DNA of 64,000 bases, taken from Pseudomonadota bacterium (GTDB lineage: Bacteria; Pseudomonadota; Gammaproteobacteria; Steroidobacterales; Steroidobacteraceae). Below are positions 8,173-16,709 of this stretch, piece by piece. Below the pieces are notes generated by a model. The model worked only from the letters and a program-made list of their open reading frames with translations. It was not told the DNA's origin and did not search any database. The stretch lies in assembly GCA_021847105.1 (NCBI GenBank), contig JAJZUT010000014.1, positions 50,662 through 114,661 of the forward strand, in the 5' to 3' direction. Both the position numbers and the translations under genes were made by a program. Position 1 is the stretch's first letter; every line of letters begins with the position of its first letter.

Positions 8173-9672
8173 TCAGGATGCGGCCGGCTGCGAGGCCGAG
8201 GTTTCCGCGCCGGACGTGGGATGCCACAGCTCCTGGATCGACTCCAGCGTCCGGCCCTTGGTCTCCGGCACGAAACGCAGCACGAACAGCGCCGCGAGAA
8301 TCGCTCCGGCGCTGTAGAGCCAATAGGCGAACCCGTGGTTGAAGTGCCGGTTGAGGTACGCACTGCCGTCGAGCATCGGGAAGGTGAGCGACACGATGAA
8401 GTTCATGATCCATTGCGCGCCGATGGCTACCGACATGGCCTTGCCGCGGATTGAGTTGGGATAGATCTCCGCGAGCATCACCCACACCACCGGCCCCCAG
8501 GAGAACGAGAAGCCCATGATGTAGAGCATCACCGCTCCGACGGCCAGATACGACGCGCCGCCCGCCCGCCCGCCCGCCACCGGCCCGGCGGCACTGACCA
8601 GATGCAGGTCGAACAGCAAGCCGATCACGATCATCGCCGCGGCCATCACCAGCGCGCCGGCGATGAGCAGCGGCTTGCGGCCGAGCCGATCGACGGTGAA
8701 GGTGGCCACGAGCGTAAACACCGTCATGGTCACGCCGACGAAAGTCGCAGACTCCCACAGCGCCTGATTGGCGGAGGCGCCCATGTTCTCGAACATGTGC
8801 GGCGCGTAATACAGCACCGCGTTAATGCCGACCAGCTGCTGGAACACCGACAGCATGATCCCGACTACGAGCACCAGCGTGCCGAAGCTGAGCAGCGGTC
8901 GGGTGTGCTGCACGAGTGTCGCTTTGATCTCGCGCAGCGTCGCCGCGGCGCCGTCCACACCATTCAGCCGCTCGAGCAGCCGCAGCGCCTCCGGGTCACG
9001 ATCCTTCAGCACCAGATAGCGCGGGGTCTCCGGGACCATCAGCATGAACAGGATCAACAGTGCCGCCGGAATCGCCGCCGACGCCAGCATGTAACGCCAC
9101 GCGCTCGCCATCAGATACGCCTGACTATGACCGGATTGGATTAGCCAGTTGACGAAGTAGACCAGGTTGATGCCAACCACAATGGCGATCTGCTGAAACG
9201 TGACCAGCATGCCGCGGGTCGAGGGCGGCGCAACCTCGGCGATGTACATCGGCGCGAGCATCGAGGCCATGCCGATGGCGACGCCGGCGAGTGTCCGATA
9301 GCCCAGGAACACCGGTAAGGCGCGGTAGCCCGTGGCGCCGAGCAGGCCCCAGAGGAACTCCGGATAACCCGCACCGAGGGAGGAGATGAAGAACACCACC
9401 CCGGCGAGCAACAGCCCGCCCTTGCGCCCGATGCGTGTTGAGATCGGACCGGCCAGGGCAGCACCAATGGCGCAACCGATGAGCGCAATCGAAATCGCAA
9501 AGCCGGAGAGAAAGTTTGCATCCGCTGCACTCAGATGCAGCGGTGCGACGAAATTGTGGGTGATCGCGCCGGTGACGCCCGAAATCACCGCGGTGTCATA
9601 GCCGAACAACAATCCGCCCAGGGTCGCGGCGGCGGTCAGCGCGACCACGAGCCCGGTATTGCCTCTGCTCAT
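8173..9672 (-). CDS. xylE: D-xylose:proton symporter, XylE-like MFS transporter
   Basis: A 499-residue sugar porter of the major facilitator superfamily with 12 predicted membrane helices. Signatures include LGGLLFGYDTAVISG in helix 1, the RIGRK loop, the ASMLAPMYIAEVAPPSTRG block matching XylE, FQQLVGINAVLYYAP in helix 7, DRLGRKPLL and the PETKGRTLE end motif. These features and the xylan context favour xylose import across the inner membrane. ATG 9672 is chosen over the upstream in-frame codon because GAGGGGG sits 5-6 bases before it. A perfect palindromic operator (9688-9701) begins 16 bases upstream, so repression by the neighbouring LacI protein is likely. Confidence 0.88.
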   Translation of the reverse strand: MSRGNTGLVVALTAAATLGGLLFGYDTAVISGVTGAITHNFVAPLHLSAADANFLSGFAISIALIGCAIGAALAGPISTRIGRKGGLLLAGVVFFISSLGAGYPEFLWGLLGATGYRALPVFLGYRTLAGVAIGMASMLAPMYIAEVAPPSTRGMLVTFQQIAIVVGINLVYFVNWLIQSGHSQAYLMASAWRYMLASAAIPAALLILFMLMVPETPRYLVLKDRDPEALRLLERLNGVDGAAATLREIKATLVQHTRPLLSFGTLVLVVGIMLSVFQQLVGINAVLYYAPHMFENMGASANQALWESATFVGVTMTVFTLVATFTVDRLGRKPLLIAGALVMAAAMIVIGLLFDLHLVSAAGPVAGGRAGGASYLAVGAVMLYIMGFSFSWGPVVWVMLAEIYPNSIRGKAMSVAIGAQWIMNFIVSLTFPMLDGSAYLNRHFNHGFAYWLYSAGAILAALFVLRFVPETKGRTLESIQELWHPTSGAETSASQPAAS

Positions 9673-9687
9673 CGGAACCCCCTCGTT

Positions 9688-9701
9688 TGGTATCGCTACC
9701 A
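9688..9701. promoter_or_regulatory. LacI-type operator TGGTATCGCTACCA (xylE)
   Basis: A palindrome with perfect 5-bp arms (TGGTA/TACCA) around TCGC, 16 bases upstream of the xylE ATG. It is one of about a dozen copies in this window, all beside xylan and uronate genes. Confidence 0.82.
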
Positions 9702-9741
9702 TCCCCCCGGGAGCTGGCGCTTGTCAAGCGGCCGGGCGGCC

Positions 9742-10809
9742 TCAGGCGGCGCCACCCTTCGGCCGAGCCGCCGACTCGCGCGTGATCAGCTCATGGGCAA
9801 CCAGACGGTGCACGGGCTCGGCCACCGCCCCGCGGCGGCCGCCGCGCACAGCCGCGACCAACATGTCGACCGCCTCGCCGGCCATCTGTGCGATCGGCTG
9901 GTGAATCGTGGTGAGTCCCGGCCAGATGTTCGCCGCAATCAGACTGTCGTCGAAACCGACCACTGTCAGATCGTTCGGAACCTCGAGCACGCGGCGATGC
10001 GCCTCGGCCATCACCGCCGCGGCCATGTCGTCATTGCTGGCGAAGATTGCTGTCGGCAGCGGCTCGACCGCCAGCAACTTACGCGCCGCATCGAGTCCGG
10101 AGCGGAACGTGAAAAAACCCTGCTCGACGCGCGGGGCGGGCAGCTTGCCGTGCTCCTCGACCGCCGCCATGAAGCCACGCCAGCGCTCTTCGCTCGCGGT
10201 CTGATTGGGATGCCCCTTGATGAACCCGAGGCGCGTATGTCCGAGTGACAGCAGATAACGCGTCATCTCGCGCGCCGCATCGAAATCATCAATGCTGACG
10301 CACATCGCATCCGCCGGCGGCCGACCTGCCGCCACCGCAACGATGCGCATGCGCGCGGCCTGCAGCTCGGCGCGAATCACCGCCGACTCGCACAGCGGCG
10401 GCGGCAGCACGACACCGACGACGCCACCGGCGACCAAACGGCGCACCGCGCGGCGTGATGCCGCGGGGGTCATCTCGCATTTCTCGAGCACCAATTGCAC
10501 GCCGTGCCGGGTTGCCGCATCGAGCGCACCGACCAGGAATTCGCTGAGGTACGATGCGCTCGGGTTGCCGTAGAGCAGTCCCATGCGCTCCCCGCGTGCG
10601 CTGGCGAGGTTGCGCGCGGCGAGATTTGGCGAGTAGCCGAGCTGGCGCACCGCCTGCAGGACCGTCTGACGCGTCGCATCGCTCACGTACTGGCCGCCGT
10701 TGACCACCCGTGAGACGGTCATTGGCGAGACGCCGGCGAACCGCGCCACATCCTTGATGGTCACGCTTCTGCGGGCGCCGCTTCGGGATTTTCGCGCCGG
10801 TTTGTTCAT
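9742..10809 (-). CDS. LacI-family transcriptional regulator, candidate XylR
   Basis: A 355-residue repressor. The N-terminal LacI helix-turn-helix is plain (VTIKDVARFAGVSPMTVSRV, residues 15-34, then VVNGGQYVS and the hinge helix SPNLAARNLAS). A periplasmic-binding-protein-like effector domain follows, with typical ASNDDMAAAVMAEAHR and VPNDLTVVGFDDSLIAA segments. ATG 10809 starts the protein just before the HTH; the longer frame upstream is unlikely coding. It lies immediately upstream of the xylE-like gene and is the only LacI protein visible among a dozen matching operators. I infer that it represses the whole regulon and responds to a xylan- or uronate-derived sugar. Degenerate operators at 10822-10835 and 10937-10950 suggest autoregulation. 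Confidence 0.88.
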   Translation of the reverse strand: MNKPARKSRSGARRSVTIKDVARFAGVSPMTVSRVVNGGQYVSDATRQTVLQAVRQLGYSPNLAARNLASARGERMGLLYGNPSASYLSEFLVGALDAATRHGVQLVLEKCEMTPAASRRAVRRLVAGGVVGVVLPPPLCESAVIRAELQAARMRIVAVAAGRPPADAMCVSIDDFDAAREMTRYLLSLGHTRLGFIKGHPNQTASEERWRGFMAAVEEHGKLPAPRVEQGFFTFRSGLDAARKLLAVEPLPTAIFASNDDMAAAVMAEAHRRVLEVPNDLTVVGFDDSLIAANIWPGLTTIHQPIAQMAGEAVDMLVAAVRGGRRGAVAEPVHRLVAHELITRESAARPKGGAA

Positions 10810-10936
10810 CGAGCCTCTGGGTGATACCGCGTTCACCAACGCAAACGTGAGCCGGACTTTAGCATAGGGGCGCCGCACCCCGGGGCGCGCACCCGCCGCC
10901 CCGCCCCGCGGTCCCGGCAGGGAGCGCGGCCATGCA

Positions 10937-10950
10937 TGATAGCGCGACCA
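10937..10950. promoter_or_regulatory. Near-match LacI operator TGATAGCGCGACCA upstream of the regulator gene
   Basis: The left arm TGATA is perfect; the right arm GACCA differs at one base from TACCA. A weaker match, TGATACCGCGTTCA, lies at 10822-10835, 13 bases upstream of the regulator start, so the centres are 115 bases apart. They may allow weak autorepression. Confidence 0.45.
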
Positions 10951-11059
10951 AGCGTACACGCCCGGCGGTCCGCCGCGCCGCGCGGCGCGCCCCCTTGAAC
11001 CGCTCCGGGGGCTTCCTCTAGTCTCTCGGGGCGCACCGCGCCCCAGCAGGAGTTTTCTG

Positions 11060-11932
11060 GTGCCTCGAGCCACCCCTGTCACCCATACCCTGCCCTCGGG
11101 CCGGCGGATCGTGCGCGAGGGTCTGCCGCGGCGCCGTTGGCAGGACCTGTATCACCGCTTCATGACTCTCAGCTGGCCGCGGCTGTTCGCTAGCTTCGCC
11201 GGCTTCTTTATCGCGTTCAATCTGCTGTTCGCCGCGCTGTACTCCCTGCAGCCGGGCGACCTCGCCCATCTGAATCCACCCGGATTCTGGGGCCGGTTCT
11301 TCTTCAGCGTCGAGACGCTCGCCACCGTCGGCTACGGCGACATGCATCCGCAGACGGTGTTCGCGCACCTGATCGCCTCGGTCGAGATATTCGTCGGCAT
11401 GATGAGCCTGGCGCTCATCGCCGGCATGATGTTCGCACGCTTCTCGCGCCCCACCGCGCGCATTCTGTTCGCCCGACACGCAGTCATCCGCCCGCTCGAC
11501 GGCCTACCGACGCTGATGCTGCGCGCGGCCAATGAGCGGCACAACGTCATCATGGAGGCGCAGGCGCATCTGCGCCTCGCCCGGGACGAGCGGAGCATCG
11601 AGGGCTACCGAATCCGACGCATCTACGATTTGCGCCTCCGGCGCAGCGAGCAGCCCGCGTTTCTCTACGGCTGGACGGTGCTGCACACACTCGAGCCGGA
11701 CAGCCCGCTCGCAGACGCTACCGCCGAGTCGCTACGGGCTGCCAACGCCTTCCTGATTCTGACCCTGAGCGGCATCGATGAGACGACGGGCCAGACGCTC
11801 ATGGCGCACCAGGAGTACACGGCGGATTCGCTGCGCTGGCAGCACACCTTCGCCGACATCCTCACCAACGGTCCCGACGGCGTCGACCGCGTCGATTACT
11901 CGAGATTCCACGACATCCTGCCGCTCGAGTGA
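11060..11932 (+). CDS. KirBac-type inward-rectifier potassium channel
   Basis: This 290-residue protein has two transmembrane helices, FASFAGFFIAFNLLFAALYS (about 43-62) and LIASVEIFVGMMSLALIAGM (about 105-124). They flank a pore helix with the potassium selectivity filter TVGYGD. The C-terminal half is the cytoplasmic immunoglobulin-like assembly domain of Kir channels (FARPTAR-like SRPTARILFARHAVI, NVIMEAQAHLRLARD, TGQTLMAHQEYTADSLRW). GTG 11060 follows CAGGAG by about seven bases. It diverges from the LacI gene and ends 19 bases from the convergent aldose epimerase. No link to sugar metabolism is evident. Confidence 0.88.
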   Translation: MPRATPVTHTLPSGRRIVREGLPRRRWQDLYHRFMTLSWPRLFASFAGFFIAFNLLFAALYSLQPGDLAHLNPPGFWGRFFFSVETLATVGYGDMHPQTVFAHLIASVEIFVGMMSLALIAGMMFARFSRPTARILFARHAVIRPLDGLPTLMLRAANERHNVIMEAQAHLRLARDERSIEGYRIRRIYDLRLRRSEQPAFLYGWTVLHTLEPDSPLADATAESLRAANAFLILTLSGIDETTGQTLMAHQEYTADSLRWQHTFADILTNGPDGVDRVDYSRFHDILPLE

Positions 11933-11951
11933 GTCGCCTCGGGCCCGCCCG

Positions 11952-12851
11952 TCACGAGCCGCACGGCCCGCGCGCTGCACTCAGCCGGATGGTGGCGCTG
12001 AGGGTGGCGTCGGGCTCGAGCAGGCACAGACCGGTGTGCTCGGGCGGCTCAGGCCGATTGAGCGCATCCGGCATGTGACTCACCGGCTCGAGGCACACGA
12101 ACGCCTCGCCCGGCGGCAAGTACAGGTGCAGCCAGCGCAGCGGCGCTGCGCCGCGCAGGCGCACGCACAGCGACTCCTCGGGCCACTCGAGCTCAGCCAG
12201 ACCCTGCCACCCGGTGTAGCAGTGATCGATCAGCCGATCAGCAGGCAGCATCAGTCCCTGCGACCAGTCGCCAAACGAGTTCCCGGGCGCGAGGCATCTC
12301 GGCAGACACTGATCATCGGTCAGCCACAGCTGCGCGAGCGCGGCGCGCAGTCGCATGCGCGGCGAGCGGCGGAAATACGGATGCCAGCCGAGACCGGCCG
12401 GCATCGGTTGCGCGGAACGATTCTGTAGCGACAGCGCCACCTCGAGACCGCCCGCATCGAGCGAGAGCCGCTGGTGGGCCACGTAGCGCCAGGGCCACTG
12501 ACCGGGCTCGTGTTCAAACACCAGAGTGACCTGCTGCGCCTCGAGGCACTCGACGCGCCAGGGCGCTCGCCAACCCTCACCGTGCAACGGATGCGCCTGC
12601 CCGGGAGCGTTGCGCGCGAGGTGCACCTCGAACGCGCCGCAGCGAAAGTGCCCGTGCGCGATGCGGTTGGCGTAGGGCACGAGCGCAAAGGCTGCGCTCG
12701 TAAACGGTTCGTCGGCCCCGGGCGGCGCGCGCCGCAGCAGCGGCACATCCTGAAAGCTGAGGCCCGCCAGCGATGCGCCGAGCGCCGGAAGCACCTCGAG
12801 CGCGTAATCACCGTACGTCAATGCGATCAATTCAGGCTCACCTGCGTGCAT
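11952..12851 (-). CDS. Aldose 1-epimerase
   Basis: A galactose-mutarotase-fold protein of 299 residues. It shows the substrate-binding PYANRIAHGHF segment, HPLHGEGWRAPW, GWHPYF with the catalytic His region, and FVCLEPVSHMPDA with the glutamate of the active site. It interconverts alpha and beta anomers of aldoses, here probably xylose or another product of xylan breakdown. ATG 12851 is preferred over the GTG one codon upstream. It lies 51 bases downstream of uxuB on the same strand, so it is likely the second gene of that operon and shares its operator at 14384-14397. Confidence 0.85.
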   Translation of the reverse strand: MHAGEPELIALTYGDYALEVLPALGASLAGLSFQDVPLLRRAPPGADEPFTSAAFALVPYANRIAHGHFRCGAFEVHLARNAPGQAHPLHGEGWRAPWRVECLEAQQVTLVFEHEPGQWPWRYVAHQRLSLDAGGLEVALSLQNRSAQPMPAGLGWHPYFRRSPRMRLRAALAQLWLTDDQCLPRCLAPGNSFGDWSQGLMLPADRLIDHCYTGWQGLAELEWPEESLCVRLRGAAPLRWLHLYLPPGEAFVCLEPVSHMPDALNRPEPPEHTGLCLLEPDATLSATIRLSAARGPCGS

Positions 12852-12902
12852 CACGACTCCCCGCCCTCCCGATCAACATCGCCTGCGCATGGCCGGCAGT
12901 GC

Positions 12903-14369
12903 TCACGCGTCGCCGCCGAGCGCTGCGGGAATGGACCCATTGGCGCCCAGCGCGCGGTAGGCCTCGAGCAGCGCTTGTCCGAACGCGGGTACCGACACGA
13001 GGTGCGGAGGAAAAATCTCCCGCACCGCCAGGAATCGCCCGACATCGCGTTGCGGCTCATCGGTGCATGCCGCCCCGACCCGTAGCAGCTGTTCGGCCTC
13101 GGGGTCGATCAACGTCGCGCCGCTACGGGCTCGAGCGATCACAAAGCGCATCCAGGCCGCGATCGGCAGCGCCAGGCGCGCCAGGGGCCGGCCCGCGGCG
13201 AGCGCCTCCGCGGCCACCGGTAACAAACGCACCGGCAGCTTCTTCGAGCCGTCCCAGGCGATCTGCGCAAGTTGATGCCGCACGCTGGGGTTGCGCAGAC
13301 GCTCGAGCGTCGCGGCACGGTACGCGGCCCCATCCATCCCCGCAGAGGCGGGCAGGCTCGAGCCCAGATCCTCCCGCAGCAGCTGCTCGATGAACTGCGC
13401 AAGCGGACGGTCAGCCATCGCCTCCGCCACGGTTGCTCGACCGCGCAACAGACCGATGTAGGCGAGCGCGGAGTGCGCGCCATTGACGATGCGCAGCTTG
13501 GCTCGCTCGTAGTGCGACACATCGCGCGCCAGCGTGATGCCGACCGATGCCCAGTCCGCCCGGCGCACCTCGGGCACGTCCTCGATGACCCATTGCGTGA
13601 AGTGCTCGCGCTGCACCGGCCAGTCATCGCGCAGGCCGCTCATCTGTGCGACCCGCTCGATGAGTTCGGCGTCGCTGGCCGGAGTGATGCTGTCGACCAT
13701 GGTGCGGGGGAACGCCACCTGCGAGCCGATCCACTCCGCGAGCCCCGGGTCGATGTGCCGGGCGAACGCGATCAGCGCGGCGCGCAGTGTCGGTCCGTTC
13801 GCCGGCAGGTTGTCGCAACTGAGGAGCACAAAGGGGCGCTGGCCGCCCGCACGCCGCCGCCGCAGCCCCTCGACCAGAAAACCAATGACGCTGCGCGGGG
13901 CGCCCGGCGCGGCGAGGTCGTGCACGATGTCCGGATGACTCGCATCGAGCACGCCATCGCAATTGAGGCAGTACCCCTTCTCCGTCACGGTCAGCGTCAC
14001 GACCTCCGTCGCCGCCGCCACCAGGCGGGCGAACACCGCCGCCCGATCGATCGGAGCCACCAGGATCTCGCGCAACGCCCCGATGAGGCGCAGCCGCGGC
14101 TGCGCCGCAAGCTCAAACAGACCGTAGAGATAGTCCTGCGGCGCGAGCGCATTGCGGGCGGCGACGCTGTGCAGCGCCACTGCGCTGATGGCCCACCGCG
14201 GATCGCTGCCGAGCAGCCGATCGGCGTAGTAGGCCTGGTGGGCCCGATGAAACGCGCCCGCGCCGAAATGCACCCAGCCGATGTGACAGTCCGCCCGGCG
14301 GTATGTCGGGCAGAGCACGCCGCCCCGCGCCTGCGCCAGAGTTCGCTCGCTGAGCCGCGGTCGTTCCAT
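12903..14369 (-). CDS. uxuB: D-mannonate oxidoreductase (fructuronate reductase), mannitol dehydrogenase family
   Basis: A 488-residue polyol dehydrogenase. It has the NAD-binding start GWVHFGAGAFHRAHQAYYADRLL (residues 31-53), VTEKGYCLN, LLSCDNLPANG, FPRTMVDSITPA, the KLRIVNGAHSALAYIG active-site segment and the catalytic KKLPVRLLP lysine region. Mannitol and fructuronate enzymes share these motifs. The adjacent uxaC, manD and alpha-glucuronidase genes favour reduction of fructuronate to mannonate. ATG 14369 lies 14 bases from a palindromic operator shared with the divergent GH67 gene. Confidence 0.85.
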   Translation of the reverse strand: MERPRLSERTLAQARGGVLCPTYRRADCHIGWVHFGAGAFHRAHQAYYADRLLGSDPRWAISAVALHSVAARNALAPQDYLYGLFELAAQPRLRLIGALREILVAPIDRAAVFARLVAAATEVVTLTVTEKGYCLNCDGVLDASHPDIVHDLAAPGAPRSVIGFLVEGLRRRRAGGQRPFVLLSCDNLPANGPTLRAALIAFARHIDPGLAEWIGSQVAFPRTMVDSITPASDAELIERVAQMSGLRDDWPVQREHFTQWVIEDVPEVRRADWASVGITLARDVSHYERAKLRIVNGAHSALAYIGLLRGRATVAEAMADRPLAQFIEQLLREDLGSSLPASAGMDGAAYRAATLERLRNPSVRHQLAQIAWDGSKKLPVRLLPVAAEALAAGRPLARLALPIAAWMRFVIARARSGATLIDPEAEQLLRVGAACTDEPQRDVGRFLAVREIFPPHLVSVPAFGQALLEAYRALGANGSIPAALGGDA

Positions 14370-14383
14370 TGTCCCGAGCCTAC

Positions 14384-14397
14384 TGATAGCGTTATCA
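14384..14397. promoter_or_regulatory. LacI-type operator TGATAGCGTTATCA (uxuB and GH67 divergent)
   Basis: Perfect arms TGATA/TATCA around GCGT. It sits 14 bases upstream of the uxuB ATG and 35 bases upstream of the GH67 start, so one site could control both divergent transcripts. Confidence 0.82.
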
Positions 14398-14432
14398 TTT
14401 TGCAACGCATTCGGGCGCCGGGGGGGGCAAGC

Positions 14433-16676
14433 GTGATCCACATCCGACACTGTTGGTGCCGCCACGGGCGACACGCGCCACTTCTGCTGGGACTGTTCGC
14501 CGCCCTCACCTGCGCCGGGGCAGTGCAGGCGCACGACGGCTACCGGCTGTGGCTGCGCTATCGGCCGGTGCCTGCGGCCTGGCTCGCCCGCTACCGCCGC
14601 TCCGCGACCGAACTCGTCCCGCTCGGCAGGCTGACTCCCACATTGCGCGCGGCCAGGGCGGAACTCGTGCGCGGACTCACAGGCCTGCTCGGCACAGCGC
14701 CGCGCAGTACAGTCACGGTCACGACCAACGGCGCCATTCTGTTTGGAAACGCGCACGATTCGCCACTGATCCGCAGCCTGCGTCTCGGCCTGCGGCGGGT
14801 GGGTGCCCAGGGCTACGTGATTCGCACCCTCACTCTGCGGGGACGCCATATCACCGTCATCGCCGGCAACACCGACGTTGGCGTGCTTTATGGCGTATTC
14901 CGCTTCCTGCGGCGCCTGCAGACCCGCCGGCCCGTCAACGCCCTCGCGCTCAGCACGCGGCCGAAGATCCGCTACCGCGTGCTGGATTTCTGGGACAACC
15001 TCGACGGCACGGTCGAGCGCGGCTATGCCGGCAGCTCGATCTGGAAGTGGAACGAGTTACCGCAGTACCTCTCGCCCCGCTACACCGATTTCGCGCGCGC
15101 CTGCGCCTCGATCGGTATCAATGGGGTGGTGCTGAACAACGTCAACGCCAGTCCGTACGTTCTCACTCCGTTGTATCTGACCAAGATTGCCGCGCTCGCC
15201 CGGGTACTGCGTCCCTACGGCATCCGCGTCTACCTGTCTGTACCATTCAGCGCGCCCATCACCGTCGGTCGGCTCTCGAGCGCCGACCCGCTCGATCCGG
15301 CGGTGCAGGGTTGGTGGCGGCGCAAGGTCGGGCAGATCTACCGCGCCGTGCCGGATTTCGGCGGCTTTCTGATGAAGGCGGATTCGGAAGGCGAGCCGGG
15401 ACCGGAACATTACGGACGCACGCAGGCGCAGGGGGCGAATCTGCTCGCCCGGGCACTCGCCCCCTACCACGGCCTCGTTATGTGGCGCGCGTTCGTGTAC
15501 TCGACCCGAGCGGACTCGCCAGACCGTGTCAAGCAGTCCTATGACGTCTTCAAACCTCTCGACGGACAGTTTGACCGCAACGTGATTCTGCAGGTCAAGA
15601 ATGGTCCGCTCGACTTCCAGCCGCGCGAGCCGTTTCATCCCCTGTTTGGAGCCATGCCGCGAACCAACCTGATGCTCGAGCTGGAGATCACCAAGGAATA
15701 CCTCGGCCAGCAGACGAGCCTGGTGTATCTCGGTACGCTCTTCGAGGATGCGTTACGTGCCGACACGTGGGCGCAGGGACGCGGCTCGACCGTGGCACGC
15801 GTGATCGACGGCTCGCTCTACGGCCAGCACGACACGGCCATCGCCGGCGTCGCCAACATCGGCTCCGATCGCAACTGGTGCGGCTCGATCTTCAACCAGT
15901 CGAACTGGTATGCATTTGGGCGCCTGGCGTGGAATCCCGACGCCTCCGCGCACACCATCGCCGCACAATGGGTACGCATGACCTTCACCAACAACTCGGC
16001 GTTCGTTCGCCCGGTGGTGGGCATGATGATGGCCTCGCGCGAGGCGGTGGTCGACTACACCGACCCGCTCGGACTGGCCAGTCAAATGGCCGCCGGCACG
16101 CACTTCGGCCCGGGGCCCTGGGTCGCCCCGGGTCCGCACATGCCGCCCGACTGGTCGAGCACCTATTACAGCCGCGCCGATGCTGGCGGGATCGGCTTTG
16201 ACCGCACGGCGAGCGGCAGTGACGCCATCGCACAGTACGCCGCGCCGGTAGCGGCACGGTTTGCCAGCCTGCGGCACTGCCCCGAGGACCTGCTGCTGTG
16301 GTTTCATCACCTGCCCTGGAGCTACCGCCTGCGCTCCGGGCGAACGTTGTGGGATGCTCTCGTACGGCATTACGTGCGCGGCGTTGATGCTGTCAAGCGC
16401 ATGCGCGCCACCTGGGCGGGGCTTGCGCCGTACGTCGATCCACGTCGCTTCCGCCTGACGGCTGCGTTCCTAGCCATCCAAGAACACAATGCCATGTGGT
16501 GGCGCGATGCGAGCATCGCGTACTTCCAGTCGATCTCGCACCTACCGCTGCCCACCGGCGTCGCAGCGCCACCGGATCGGCTGCGCGCCTATGAAGCATT
16601 CTGCATTCCCTACGTGGCCGGCACACCCGGGGCCGGACCGGCCTGCCCGCCCGATGATGCGCCCGTGCCGCATTGA
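14433..16676 (+). CDS. GH67 alpha-glucuronidase, exported
   Basis: This protein of about 747 residues matches GH67 throughout: the N-terminal LWLRYRP domain, KIRYRVLDFWDNLDGTVERG, GINGVVLNNVNASP, the catalytic-acid motif KADSEGEPGPEHYGRTQAQG and late ILQVKNGPLDFQPREPFHPLF and WFHHLPW segments. The family removes 4-O-methyl-glucuronic acid from the non-reducing end of xylooligosaccharides. GTG 14433 follows a run of G residues and opens a signal peptide (hydrophobic LLLGLFAALTCAGAVQA), so it acts in the periplasm or outside. The open frame continues far upstream, antisense to uxuB, and is not coding there. It heads an operon with uxaC. Confidence 0.9.
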   Translation: MIHIRHCWCRHGRHAPLLLGLFAALTCAGAVQAHDGYRLWLRYRPVPAAWLARYRRSATELVPLGRLTPTLRAARAELVRGLTGLLGTAPRSTVTVTTNGAILFGNAHDSPLIRSLRLGLRRVGAQGYVIRTLTLRGRHITVIAGNTDVGVLYGVFRFLRRLQTRRPVNALALSTRPKIRYRVLDFWDNLDGTVERGYAGSSIWKWNELPQYLSPRYTDFARACASIGINGVVLNNVNASPYVLTPLYLTKIAALARVLRPYGIRVYLSVPFSAPITVGRLSSADPLDPAVQGWWRRKVGQIYRAVPDFGGFLMKADSEGEPGPEHYGRTQAQGANLLARALAPYHGLVMWRAFVYSTRADSPDRVKQSYDVFKPLDGQFDRNVILQVKNGPLDFQPREPFHPLFGAMPRTNLMLELEITKEYLGQQTSLVYLGTLFEDALRADTWAQGRGSTVARVIDGSLYGQHDTAIAGVANIGSDRNWCGSIFNQSNWYAFGRLAWNPDASAHTIAAQWVRMTFTNNSAFVRPVVGMMMASREAVVDYTDPLGLASQMAAGTHFGPGPWVAPGPHMPPDWSSTYYSRADAGGIGFDRTASGSDAIAQYAAPVAARFASLRHCPEDLLLWFHHLPWSYRLRSGRTLWDALVRHYVRGVDAVKRMRATWAGLAPYVDPRRFRLTAAFLAIQEHNAMWWRDASIAYFQSISHLPLPTGVAAPPDRLRAYEAFCIPYVAGTPGAGPACPPDDAPVPH

Positions 16677-16709
16677 GCCCGACCGTACCCGTGCGCAGAA
16701 GGAGTTCGC

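Noticed and set aside
13272..14432. Large upstream extension of the GH67 open frame
   Set aside because: It runs antisense through uxuB and has no GH67 similarity; the signal peptide starts at 14433.
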